A DNA stretch of 64,000 nucleotides from an uncultured Lachnospiraceae bacterium (lineage in GTDB: Bacteria > Bacillota > Clostridia > Lachnospirales > Lachnospiraceae): contig CAJTWA010000022.1 of the NCBI GenBank assembly GCA_910580195.1, positions 1 to 64,000 of the forward strand, read 5' to 3'. Positions within the stretch are counted from its first letter, which is position 1. Each line of letters starts with the position of its first letter. Below the pieces are notes generated by a model that saw only the letters and a program-made list of their open reading frames with translations, had not been told where the DNA came from and searched no databases. Positions 1-7,685 of the stretch are shown piece by piece. Both the position numbers and the translations under genes were made by a program.

Positions 1-40
1 AAGCGAGAAATGCCTAAAAATCAAGCATTTCCCGCTTTTT
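1..40. terminator. Hairpin, probable terminator of an upstream gene
   Basis: An inverted repeat (AAGCGaGAAATGC at 1-13 and GCATTTcCCGCTT at 24-36) is followed by a T run. It fits a rho-independent terminator for a gene entering from the left, but the gene itself is outside the window. Confidence 0.6.
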
Positions 41-191
41 AGAAATCATTATACCATACACTCCGCAATATAGTATGGTAAAACATACAAAATTGCTGCC
101 ATAGCCAAAGGCCTCCCACAAATCCTCCAAAATATGCTATGATATCATTTGGGATGAAACAAATTTTACACCAGAAAGGAATCTTAAAACC

Positions 192-1061
192 ATGAAAAAA
201 TACCTTGCAATTGCTGGCTTAACTGCCGTAACAGTCATCTGGGGAGGCGGGTTTGTCGCCAGCGATATGGCCTTAGAAAGTTTGCTCCCCTTCCAGATTA
301 TGGCTATCCGGTTCTTGCTGGCATCCGCCCTGATGGGCGCCGCAAGCATCCGGGAACTGAAAAGCGCTGGCTTAAGGGAAATCCGCGCAGGCGTCCTTAT
401 GGGCATTTCCCTTTTTGTAGGCTTTGCCTTCCAGATTGTAGGGCTCCAATATACCACGCCCTCCAAAAATGCCTTTTTAACCGCCCTGAATGTGGTAATG
501 GTACCCTTCATCGCCTTTGCCGTTTTGAAGAAGAAAGTCAGCGCTAAAAGCATTGCCGGAGCAGTGATGGCGGTTGTAGGGGTAGGCCTCCTCTCCCTTG
601 AGAAAAACTTATCCCTCGGCCTCGGGGACGCGCTGACCTTAATATGCGCCGTAGGCTTTGCCTTCCAGATTTTCTTTACCAGCGAATTTGTGAAAAAATA
701 CCGGGCGGTTGTTTTGAATTTTGTGCAGATGCTGACCGCAGTTGCCCTTTCCGCCGTAAGCATGCTCCTGTTTAGGGAAACAGAATTCCATGTTACCGCT
801 AAGGGCTGGCTCAGCGTCCTGTACCTTGGGGCAGTCAGCACCGCCCTGTGCTACCTGCTGCAGACAGCCAGCCAGAAATATGTGGATGAAACAAAAGCAG
901 CCATTATCCTCTCCATGGAATCGGTATTTGGGACTTTGTTTTCCATCCTCATCCTCCATGAGCAGGTAACGCTGCGGATGGCCTGCGGATGCGCCATCAT
1001 CCTTGCGGCAGTCATCGTGTCGAACCTTGCAGATACACAGGAAACACCGGGGGCAGCCTGA
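192..1061 (+). CDS. EamA/DMT-family transporter
   Basis: A 289-residue very hydrophobic protein with about ten predicted membrane segments arranged as two halves, the typical size and layout of EamA (RhaT/YdcZ-type) drug/metabolite transporters. The N-terminal signature with W-G-G-G-F-V near residues 17-22 and the second-half segment with S-M-E-S-V-F-G near residue 240 are characteristic of EamA repeats. It should sit in the cytoplasmic membrane and export a small metabolite or amino acid; the substrate cannot be read from sequence. AAAGGA lies about 10 bases before the ATG. The gene stands alone, with a short hairpin (1082-1097) after it. Confidence 0.9.
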   Translation: MKKYLAIAGLTAVTVIWGGGFVASDMALESLLPFQIMAIRFLLASALMGAASIRELKSAGLREIRAGVLMGISLFVGFAFQIVGLQYTTPSKNAFLTALNVVMVPFIAFAVLKKKVSAKSIAGAVMAVVGVGLLSLEKNLSLGLGDALTLICAVGFAFQIFFTSEFVKKYRAVVLNFVQMLTAVALSAVSMLLFRETEFHVTAKGWLSVLYLGAVSTALCYLLQTASQKYVDETKAAIILSMESVFGTLFSILILHEQVTLRMACGCAIILAAVIVSNLADTQETPGAA

Positions 1062-1081
1062 GAAAAAATAATATACTTTTC

Positions 1082-1097
1082 TTAAGGCGTGCCTTAA
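1082..1097. terminator. Short hairpin after the EamA gene
   Basis: TTAAGGC and GCCTTAA form a perfect 7-bp stem with a 2-base loop, flanked by A-rich and T-rich sequence. It may be a weak bidirectional terminator for the EamA gene. Confidence 0.35.
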
Positions 1098-1126
1098 AAT
1101 TGCTTTCCGCCAGACGTGCTCCACCG

Positions 1127-1206
1127 TTTGTGTGGAATTTACCCAAAATGTTTTTTGGGGACGTAACAATCTACGTTGGCTGAATTTGAGGTGAATTCCA
1201 CACAAA
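1127..1206. repeat. 80-bp inverted-repeat element in intergenic region
   Basis: Arms of 17 bases (TTTGTGTGGAATTTACC at 1127-1143 and its near-perfect complement at 1190-1206, one mismatch) enclose a loop that has further short self-complementary stretches. The gap 1062-1490 holds no convincing gene; this palindrome is its main structure. It could be a small non-autonomous repeat or a transcribed hairpin. Confidence 0.5.
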
Positions 1207-1490
1207 GTTAGCTGTACATATGACGGAAAGGCATATTAAGATACGTAAAAGGACCATGTTGCATACTTCCCATATGAAAAGAACGGCTGCAAAAGCCTAA
1301 GTTATCCCTTTTAATTTGAGCCCTCTCCAGTTCTGGGGCAAATTTACCACAAACTTCTTCTATTTTAGTAAACATCATATTGAAGTATAGAAAAAGAAAG
1401 ACTATAATTAAGGAAAACTTGCTCTAGTATATGGTAAAATAAATAGCCTCTAATATATTTTTCCATACACAAGAAAGGAATACAAAAACC

Positions 1491-2689
1491 ATGGAACATT
1501 ATATCACTAAAATAAAAATAACAAAGCTGCGGCATTTATCAAATATTACAATATCTTTGAACCCTGAACAAAGGCAGCATTTAATCATTACTGGAAAAAA
1601 CGGCTCTGGGAAAACTTCTTTACTCTTAGCTTTAGAAAACCATTTGAAGGCAATCAACAGGCATGAATTATTGGATCTGGTAAACATAGGCTACCATGTA
1701 AAGCACGCGAAAAACCCTGCCGAAAGTCCTGCCATATGGAATAAAAATGCTAATATGAATTTTCTTCCAACCAATTATACCGATGAATTAGAACTGCAAT
1801 TCCATAACTACCAAGAAATAGACAATTTGTACCAACAAGGAAATTATGTCACCGCCTATTTCCCAGCAAACCGGGAAACAGCAATCATCCGTTCCAAGGG
1901 GGTAACTGAAATCAAATTTGATACCTCCTACCCCATTAACTCATCCCCAGGAGATTTGCTCCACCAATATATGGTACATTTAAAAACCCAGCAGTCTTAT
2001 GCCCTAAATGAAGGGGACAAGGAACACGCAGACAGAATCCAGCAATGGTTTAACCGTTTTACAGGCGCCCTGCGCATTTTGTTGGATGATGCCTCCATTG
2101 AATTAAAATACAATTATAAAGATTACAATTTTCTGATTGTAGAAGATGGCCGGATTCCTTTTAGCTTTGATGAACTTTCCGATGGGTATTCCTCTGTCAT
2201 CCATATTGTTTCAGATTTGATTTTAAGGATGGATAAAAACTGGTTATTAGGAAATGGCTTAAGCCAATACGATACGGAAGGCATTGTTTTGATTGACGAA
2301 CTGGAAACGCACCTCCATATTGAACTGCAAAAAAAATACTGCCTTTTTTGACAGCTTTTTTCCCAAACATCCAATTTATTGTAACCACCCATTCTCCCTA
2401 TATACTCAATTCTATTTCAAATGCCAAAGCATACGATTTAGAACGCTGCGTAGAATTGGAAAATTTATCATCTTATACTTCAGACGGCCTTGCCGAAGGA
2501 TATTTCGGTGCAGATGAATATGCAAACGAACTAAAAGAAAAAATGGTACGTTTCACTTTCCTGAAAGAAAAAAACAACCCAACAGAAGAAGAACGGGCAG
2601 AACGAGCAAAGCTGCGTATGGAATTTAAGCATATCCCACCTGAACTTGCGGCAGAACTGCACAATGAATGGAGAGAGGCGCAGTTATGA
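1491..2689 (+). pseudogene. AAA-type ATPase with a frameshift (Septu/retron-type ATPase candidate)
   Basis: Two overlapping reading frames together encode one AAA/ABC-like ATPase of about 399 residues. The first (1491-2351) has a Walker A motif G-K-N-G-S-G-K-T near residue 35, a signature-like F-D-E-L-S-D-G-Y-S and a Walker B V-L-I-D-E-L-E-T-H. The second (2348-2689) continues with the switch histidine motif V-T-T-H-S-P-Y-I-L. The frame breaks at a run of eight A's near 2329-2336; a ninth A would join the frames as Q-K-K-I-L-P-F-L-T. This may be an inactivating deletion, a sequencing error, or a slippage-prone A8 tract. SMC/OLD-like ATPases of this size occur with HNH effectors in Septu (PtuA) and retron systems; here only a stub follows. 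The defence assignment is inference. Confidence 0.65.
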
Positions 2690-2715
2690 TTAAAATTGAA
2701 AAGGCAACTATATAA
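2686..2715 (+). pseudogene. Nine-codon stub of a gene translationally coupled to the ATPase
   Basis: An ATG overlaps the ATPase stop codon as ATGA and opens M-I-K-I-E-K-A-T-I before a stop. The overlap is typical of a coupled partner gene. The start resembles the N terminus of HNH nucleases (PtuB/TIGR02646 type) that follow such ATPases, as far as I can judge from memory. If so, the effector has been lost apart from its first codons. It could equally be a chance ORF. Confidence 0.3.
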
Positions 2716-2821
2716 TTTAAAATTCCCCTGCAAACTTAGGTATAAACTCCCAAAATACCTGCACCCTTCCTGTTCTCCTGCATAAAATATAAACAACTGT
2801 ATTTTTTGGAGAACTAATACT

Positions 2822-3160
2822 ATGCTGAATTATTTATGGGGCTTTATGATTGTCATTGGCATTGTCTATGCCGCCTTCACCGGGAACCTCCCGGCCGTCA
2901 CCAACGCTGCCTTGGACTCCTCCAAAGAAGCCGTCACCCTCTGCATTACGATGCTGGGCGTTATGTCCCTTTGGGTTGGGCTTATGCGCATCGCAGAAAA
3001 CTGCGGCATTATCTCCGGCGCAGCCCGCACCCTGAACCCATTCCTGCGCTTTATGTTCCCAAAAGTCCCAAAAGGGCATAAGGCAAATGAATACATATCC
3101 ACAAATATTATTGCCAATGTCTTCGGCCTTGGCTGGGCTGCCACCCCAGCCGGGCTTTGA
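2822..3160 (+). CDS. spmA: Spore maturation protein A, 5' segment (1 of 3)
   Basis: Encodes the N-terminal part of SpmA, a nucleoside-recognition-domain membrane protein that works with SpmB in spore core dehydration in Bacillus. The frame matches SpmA through G-L-G-W-A-A-T-P-A-G-L, where the family continues with K-A-M-E. Here the frame reaches a TGA (3158-3160) two codons after entering Element 1. The true spmA sequence ends at 3151; codon 111 (GGG) starts at 3152, the predicted crossover. Ribosome binding site GGAG is at 2808-2811. I could not identify a convincing sporulation promoter between 2716 and 2821. Without excision the product is a 112-residue truncated protein. The other segments are at 12767-12892 and 26165-26422. 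Confidence 0.93.
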   Translation: MLNYLWGFMIVIGIVYAAFTGNLPAVTNAALDSSKEAVTLCITMLGVMSLWVGLMRIAENCGIISGAARTLNPFLRFMFPKVPKGHKANEYISTNIIANVFGLGWAATPAGL

Positions 3161-3175
3161 GTCATTATAGTGACA
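3140..3175. other. attL of Element 1 (spmA / element left junction)
   Basis: The spmA frame gives way to element sequence here. GGGCT at 3152-3156 is shared with the right junction at 12767-12771. The predicted central dinucleotide is GG (3152-3153), because GG centres the dyad CAA-GGG-GG-GCT-TTG in the rejoined element circle. The inner arm (GCTTTGAGTC followed by ATTATAGTGA) is an imperfect inverted copy of the right-end arm (about 13 of 20 positions). Confidence 0.75.
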
Positions 3176-3620
3176 AGTTGAAAAATCCATTGAGAAATCA
3201 AGGGTTTCCACCGAATTTAGCCCTGATGGAAAATGTTGTTTTGCAACAAAGCATTTCTGATTTTTCATCTGGGCGGCGCCGGTCCAAAAGAAAATAGAAA
3301 GAAATGCCAGTAATGTAACCCAAAGTGCCTGAAAGCAATGAGTTGCTGGTTTTCGTATAGCATAAGGAGGGTAGAAGGCAAACAATTTTATATTGATGGT
3401 TTAGATTAGGACTAAATTAGTGGATGGCATACTCTATGGAAAGGCGTCCAAAAGCCTGTCAAAAGAAAAACAGCCGGAACTTATCGGGCGGAAAGCTGAT
3501 TTTGCAAAAATAGCAGGAGTAAATCTGTAAATGCAGCCAAAAGAATAAAGGCTACGGTAAGGAACGGGCATATGCCAAATAGATTTTATTTTGTCTGCAA
3601 ATAATATTTTTCAAAAAATA
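3161..3620. other. Left end of Element 1 without a recognisable gene
   Basis: No supported gene. An imperfect long hairpin spans about 3223-3268 (GATGGAAAA paired with TTTTTCATC, plus inner pairs). At 3397-3419 a motif ending TAGGACTAAATTA-like matches the left inner arm of Element 2. A short open stretch after it (about 3420-3531) has no recognised product and may be a gene remnant. Confidence 0.5.
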
Positions 3621-3621
3621 T

Positions 3622-3690
3622 TACAGGTACCCTTGACAAATTGGAATGGTACCTGTATTATATTGAATAAATAAAGGTACAAGTACCTGT
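3622..3690 (+). promoter_or_regulatory. Promoter and palindromic operators of the MarR gene
   Basis: TTGACA (3633-3638) and TATTAT (3656-3661) are separated by 17 bases. The promoter is bracketed by inverted copies TACAGGTACC (3622-3631) and GGTACCTGTA (3648-3657); a third palindrome AGGTACAAGTACCT begins at 3675. Their placement over the -35, -10 and start region suggests autorepression by the MarR protein. Confidence 0.75.
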
Positions 3691-3712
3691 ATAAAAATGA
3701 AAGGAGCATGAT

Positions 3713-4372
3713 ATGGATGATATGTATACAGCTGTTTATGAAAAGCTCTCTACGCTGCAATGGCTCATGAAACGCCGCCAGATGTTCAGCCAGGCGCAGG
3801 CCGGGCCATTTGCCAATCCGGCCAGAGGGCAGGGGAGAATCCTTGCCATGCTGAAAATCCAGCCGGAAATTAAGACAAGGGAGCTGGCGTATCTGTTGGG
3901 TATTCGGCAGCAATCGCTGAACGAGCTGTTAAATAAGCTGGAAAAAAGCGGCCATGTGGAACGTAAGCCCTCTGAAAAGGACAAACGGGTCACGGTTGTT
4001 CATCTGACAGAGAAAGGAAAAAAGATTCAGCAGCCTGAAACAGGTTATCAGGAAATTTTTGGCTGCCTGTCACTAGAGGAATTGCAGCAGTTTGGGGAAT
4101 ATTTAGACAGGATTATTACAACGTTTGGAATACAGGAGGTTGATGGCAGAGAGGAGGATAATATAACAGGCTGGATGGACCAGGCAAAGGAGCATATGGG
4201 CGAGGAACAGTTTGAACAGTTGATGTCCATGCGGGAGCGGGCGTTCGGCTCTTTTGGGAGAGGGAGAAGCCCGGCAGGCATACCGGGAGCGGAACGCTTT
4301 TCACCAGATTATGACGGTTTCATTCCGGACAGAGGCGGGTTTGGCGCATTTGGCGGCAGGCCGGACAAATAA
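3713..4372 (+). CDS. MarR-family transcriptional regulator
   Basis: A 219-residue regulator. Residues about 40-110 form the winged helix-turn-helix: I-K-T-R-E-L-A-Y-L-L-G-I-R-Q-Q-S-L-N-E-L-L-N-K-L-E-K-S-G is the recognition region, followed by the wing R-K-P-S-E-K-D-K-R. It is longer than the usual 140-160 residues because of a glycine/arginine/phenylalanine-rich tail after residue 180, of unknown role. An AAGGAG site lies 5-8 bases before the ATG. It precedes the ABC exporter genes in the same direction, and its promoter carries GGTACC-type palindromes, so it probably represses itself and perhaps the exporter until a ligand binds. Confidence 0.88.
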   Translation: MDDMYTAVYEKLSTLQWLMKRRQMFSQAQAGPFANPARGQGRILAMLKIQPEIKTRELAYLLGIRQQSLNELLNKLEKSGHVERKPSEKDKRVTVVHLTEKGKKIQQPETGYQEIFGCLSLEELQQFGEYLDRIITTFGIQEVDGREEDNITGWMDQAKEHMGEEQFEQLMSMRERAFGSFGRGRSPAGIPGAERFSPDYDGFIPDRGGFGAFGGRPDK

Positions 4373-4404
4373 ATAGTTTAGAGGCACTATAGAATCTATA
4401 GCGA

Positions 4405-4442
4405 TAAGTCCTATGGGAATAAACCCATAGGGCTTAATTTTT
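4405..4442 (+). terminator. Terminator or attenuator between MarR and ABC genes
   Basis: A strong stem (AAGTCCTATGGG at 4406-4417 with CCCATAGGGCTT at 4424-4435) is followed by AATTTTTT. It lies between marR and the exporter genes, so it would cut or limit read-through. I saw no clear separate promoter for the exporter. Confidence 0.65.
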
Positions 4443-4461
4443 TGGACAGGGAGGAAAAGCA

Positions 4462-5379
4462 ATGAACCCAATCATTGAAGTAGAACATTTTTCAAAGACA
4501 TACGGAGATTTCAAGGCAGTAGATGATATTTCATTTACGGTAGATGAGGGAAGCATCTTTGCGTTCCTCGGGCCCAACGGCGCAGGCAAGAGCACCACGA
4601 TTAATACCTTATGTACGATTCTGGATAAAACGGAGGGAAATATCCGAATCAACGGGCATGATGTTTCCAAAGAAAAGAGGGCAGTCAGAAAAGATATCGG
4701 CATTGTATTCCAGGATTCCACGCTGGATGCGAAAATGACGGTGGAGGAAGATCTGAAATATCATTGCAGCTTTTATAAGGTTCCGAAAAATGAGGTTACA
4801 GAGCGCATTGATTTTGCCCTTGGCTTAGTGGAACTTACAGATTGGAAAAGGGCGGTTGTCGGCAGCCTTTCCGGCGGAATGAAGCGCCGTGCGGAGATTG
4901 CGAGAGGGCTTGTGCATTTTCCAAAGGTTTTGTTTTTAGATGAACCAACAACCGGGCTTGACCCGCAGACAAGGGCAAATGTATGGGAATATATCCAGAA
5001 AATGCAAAAGCAGAAAAACATGACGATTTTTTTGACGACACATTATATGGATGAAGCCGAGGTATGCTCAAAGGTTGTGGTTATGGATCATGGGAAGATT
5101 GTTGCCCATGACACGCCGGAGAACTTAAAACACCAGTATACCGGAACCGAGGTGGATGCAAGCTGTACGCATACGGAAACCTTGGAAAAGATATTGGAGG
5201 AGCAAAAGATTCCTTATAAAAAAGCAGAAAACAAGATTGTTTTCCATACAAAGAAAGCATCTGATGCGCTTGCTGTTTTGGCAGAGTGTAAAGATACGAT
5301 TCTTGATTTTGAAGCTAAAAACGGAACATTGAACGAGGTTTTCCTCGCAATCACAGGAAAGGAGATTAGGCAGTCATGA
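4462..5379 (+). CDS. ABC exporter ATP-binding protein (DrrA/CcmA type)
   Basis: A 305-residue nucleotide-binding subunit. Walker A G-P-N-G-A-G-K-S-T lies near residues 38-46, the signature L-S-G-G-M near 138-142 and Walker B V-L-F-L-D-E-P-T near 155-162, with the switch histidine in L-T-T-H-Y-M-D-E-A-E. The C-terminal 80 residues resemble the accessory domain of daunorubicin-type exporters. Its stop overlaps the permease start by 4 bases (ATGA), so the two are translationally coupled. With the permease at 5376 it should form a membrane exporter; with an adjacent MarR gene, a drug or toxic peptide is a plausible substrate (inference). Confidence 0.92.
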   Translation: MNPIIEVEHFSKTYGDFKAVDDISFTVDEGSIFAFLGPNGAGKSTTINTLCTILDKTEGNIRINGHDVSKEKRAVRKDIGIVFQDSTLDAKMTVEEDLKYHCSFYKVPKNEVTERIDFALGLVELTDWKRAVVGSLSGGMKRRAEIARGLVHFPKVLFLDEPTTGLDPQTRANVWEYIQKMQKQKNMTIFLTTHYMDEAEVCSKVVVMDHGKIVAHDTPENLKHQYTGTEVDASCTHTETLEKILEEQKIPYKKAENKIVFHTKKASDALAVLAECKDTILDFEAKNGTLNEVFLAITGKEIRQS

Positions 5380-6218
5380 ATCCAGTTACAGCAATTATAC
5401 AGAGGAATTTATTAAATTACACCAGAAACAGGGGGAGGATGATTGGGAGCATCGTGATGTCCATGTTCATGCTGGTGATGTTTTCCTTTATGATGAAATC
5501 TTCCATGAGCGGTTTTGGCGAACCCATGAATTATTTGATTGCAGGCGTCATTATTATGACTGTTTTTCAGACGGGTATCAATAATTCGTCAGATATCCTG
5601 TCGGATATTTCAGACGGATATATGAAAGAGGTTATGGTTGCGCCGATTGCACGTTCCCAGATTTCTATCGGAAATATCCTGTCGGGGGCAGCCGTTTCTA
5701 CTATACAGGGGACTCTTACCATGATAATCAGCCTGTTCATTGGATTTAGGATCAATGTGCTTCAGGTTTTACTGTTGATTGTGGTAATGCTGGTTTCAGC
5801 GATGACTTTCAGCGCAGTCGGCTTGTTTTTAGCGACTGTGTCACGCAATTCCCCTTCGTTCCAGACAATCAGCTCCATGATTATGATGCCGCTGACGTTT
5901 GTTTCCGGCGCATATATACCGACTACGATGATGCCTGGTTTTCTTTTGCCAGTCGTATATCTGAATCCGCTTACCTACGTGACGTCTATTTTCCGGTATA
6001 TTGCGCTTGGGGCATACAAAATGAGTTCTGCCGAACTTGTGCGGGAGGGAATGGCATTTGATATTCATGGCTTTATCATAACGCCGATTATGGGGCTTAT
6101 GGTTACGGTTCTTATCGGAACGGTTTTCTTTGCATTGAGCGTCGGAAAGTTTAATCAGGCAGATTTTTCTACGGTAAAAGTGGCAAAGGCAATGCGGGGA
6201 GGCGGAGCGCCAAGATAA
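5376..6218 (+). CDS. ABC-2 type permease
   Basis: A 280-residue membrane protein with about six hydrophobic segments and the ABC-2 pattern, including P-L-T-F-V-S-G-A-Y-I-P near residue 170 and L-N-P-L-T-Y-V near 198. It is the partner of the ATPase encoded just upstream, with which it overlaps by 4 bases. It would form the transmembrane path of the exporter. A second ATPase gene starts 24 bases downstream but is truncated. Confidence 0.92.
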   Translation: MNPVTAIIQRNLLNYTRNRGRMIGSIVMSMFMLVMFSFMMKSSMSGFGEPMNYLIAGVIIMTVFQTGINNSSDILSDISDGYMKEVMVAPIARSQISIGNILSGAAVSTIQGTLTMIISLFIGFRINVLQVLLLIVVMLVSAMTFSAVGLFLATVSRNSPSFQTISSMIMMPLTFVSGAYIPTTMMPGFLLPVVYLNPLTYVTSIFRYIALGAYKMSSAELVREGMAFDIHGFIITPIMGLMVTVLIGTVFFALSVGKFNQADFSTVKVAKAMRGGGAPR

Positions 6219-6242
6219 GCATGGAACAGAAAGGAAACATTT

Positions 6243-6542
6243 ATGGAATTGCAATTGGAAAAGATAGAAAAAAGCTATAAGGACAAGAAAGTTCTGAAAG
6301 GCATTTCTGTCACAATGGGAACGGGGGTTTATGGGCTGCTTGGGCCAAATGGCGCCGGAAAGACGACGATGATCTGTATTATGGCGGATGTGCTGCGCCC
6401 GGACAAAGGACAGATTTTATACAATGGCAGGGACATTCATGATGTGGGCGATGAATACTATTTGGAAGATACCAATAGATGCCTTTACGCCTTCATGGAA
6501 GTAAGCCAATATGAGAAAACGGTTGGGAAAAGAGAAGGATAA
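6243..6542 (+). pseudogene. Truncated ABC ATPase (N-terminal third only)
   Basis: Begins as a normal ABC ATPase with Walker A G-P-N-G-A-G-K-T-T near residue 37 and the expected G-D-E-Y at about residue 72. From about 6460 the sequence no longer resembles an ATPase and stops at 99 residues, without signature, Walker B or switch regions. The break shows that Element 1 cargo has lost DNA here, probably the rest of a second transporter. The product cannot hydrolyse ATP. Confidence 0.75.
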
Positions 6543-6584
6543 ACGATATAAAAAGGAACAGGATACAGGGAATACCGCACACAT

Positions 6585-6634
6585 AAGGGTGCATTGCAAT
6601 GAAGGGCAAACTATCATTACAATGCGCCTTTTTT
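6585..6634 (+). terminator. Terminator downstream of the truncated ATPase
   Basis: AAGGGTGCATTG (6585-6596) pairs with CAATGCGCCTT (6620-6630) and is followed by TTTT. It probably ends the exporter transcript. Confidence 0.6.
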
Positions 6635-6754
6635 ATGTCGGATATTGAAAGGGTATTTGTTTTTATTGGATTTCTTGCCATTACTTTTATTTTAAAAGAT
6701 AGACAAATTAAACATACCTTACCAAACAGGATATTATCAGGGGTTGGCAAACCT

Positions 6755-6864
6755 GCGGTTAAATATCGACAAATTTTACGCAAAATACATTTCCATCTGC
6801 AAGGCAAAAGAAGGCGGCGTAGCGGGGCTACGTCAACGGATGGCAACGCAGCAGATGGAAATTT
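6755..6864. repeat. Dispersed structured repeat, copy A (inside Element 1)
   Basis: This stretch is closely similar to 34160-34264 outside the elements, including the common block GGCGGCGTAGCGGGGCT. It contains inverted arms ATTTCCATCTGC (about 6789-6800) and GCAGATGGAAAT (6851-6862). The small open frame across it (6744-6947) follows the repeat and is not supported as a gene. Confidence 0.7.
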
Positions 6865-7063
6865 CGGCCGGAGCTTTGCAGGAATTTCTCGGCCCTGTTT
6901 TTCTGGAATGTGATGTCACGGATAACGCTCTTACGGTAACGGTTTAAGCCACGGAATTCCCGGAGCCTTTTTCCGGGGAAAAAGCTGCCAGCCAAAAGCC
7001 CAGCACGTAACAGAATGGAAATCCGTTCAGAATCCCGCCCGCCGCCTATGAGGATATTTTTAA

Positions 7064-7115
7064 TATGTTTCTCCATGAAAGTTCATCTGACAGACGGATT
7101 TTCATGGAGAAACGT
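7064..7115. repeat. Inverted repeat upstream of the DUF6870-like gene
   Basis: GTTTCTCCATGAAA and TTTCATGGAGAAAC form a stem of about 14 bp with a loop of about 20 bases. It lies about 100 bases before the small gene that opens the recombinase cluster, so it could be a terminator, operator or part of the control region. Confidence 0.5.
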
Positions 7116-7211
7116 ATCAAAAAATAATGATTTGGCGTGGGACATGATACATATAGGACAAGCAGGTGCCAATATAATGGAATGTGGAAAAGTGAAAGAG
7201 GTGTATGCATA

Positions 7212-7460
7212 TTGAGCATAGAAGAAATGAAAAATGTGGATGTAAGGACAGTAAATCGGGAAGAACTTGCAGACATAAGAGAAGTGGAAGTAAATAAAAG
7301 GAAAAGCCGGGAAGGGCAGATTAAGGACTATCTCGGACAGATTAAGAACCCGTACTGTTATAGATATGGGGAATATGTTGTTAAGATTGGCTTTGAGGAT
7401 ACAACAGTTACGCTTACGGATCGGCTGCAGGAGCTGATATTAAAAACTGCCAGTGTTTAG
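7212..7460 (+). CDS. Small DUF6870-like protein preceding the recombinase trio
   Basis: An 82-residue protein starting at TTG (7212), chosen because AGAGGTG lies about 6 bases before it and because the start then matches the family pattern S-I-E-E-M-K-N-V-D-V-R-T-V. The core Q-I-K-N-P-Y-C-Y followed by V-V-K-I-G-F is shared with the gene at 21147 in the same position of Element 2. I place it in the DUF6870 family from memory; its function is unknown. Its repeated position immediately before three serine recombinases suggests a role in recombination, for example as a directionality factor or regulator (inference). Confidence 0.75.
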   Translation: MSIEEMKNVDVRTVNREELADIREVEVNKRKSREGQIKDYLGQIKNPYCYRYGEYVVKIGFEDTTVTLTDRLQELILKTASV

Positions 7461-7469
7461 AATCATCAT

Positions 7470-7576
7470 GAAGAACGCCATCCTTTGCGTTCTTCTAGTG
7501 TGAGAAAAGTTCACTCCGCGAACCGTAGAAATTCTTAGACAGCGTTCTTTGCTGGCTTAGAATTTCTTCTCACACT
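7470..7576 (+). promoter_or_regulatory. Nested hairpin region before recombinase A
   Basis: A hairpin GAAGAACGC/GCGTTCTTC (7470-7495) is followed by a long nested stem-loop. Outer arms AGTGTGAGA (7497-7505) and TCTCACACT (7568-7576) enclose 17-base arms at 7527-7543 and 7551-7567 that pair at about 15 positions. No T run follows. It lies in the gap 7461-7685 and could be an attenuator, mRNA leader or small RNA. Confidence 0.55.
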
Positions 7577-7685
7577 TCCATGGGACAAAAGCGGGAACCT
7601 GTGCTAAACTATATTCAGGGCTAAATTCATATGTGGAACCCTGATTTTATGGTTTGCCAGCACTATAAAATTAGGAGGAAGCGGT

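Noticed and set aside
639..1205. Long minus-strand frame opposite the EamA gene
   Set aside because: Antisense to a clear gene; cysteine/histidine-rich composition typical of a shadow frame.
6744..6947. Open frame of 67 codons
   Set aside because: It runs through the dispersed repeat shared with 34146-34309 and has no ribosome binding site or recognisable product.
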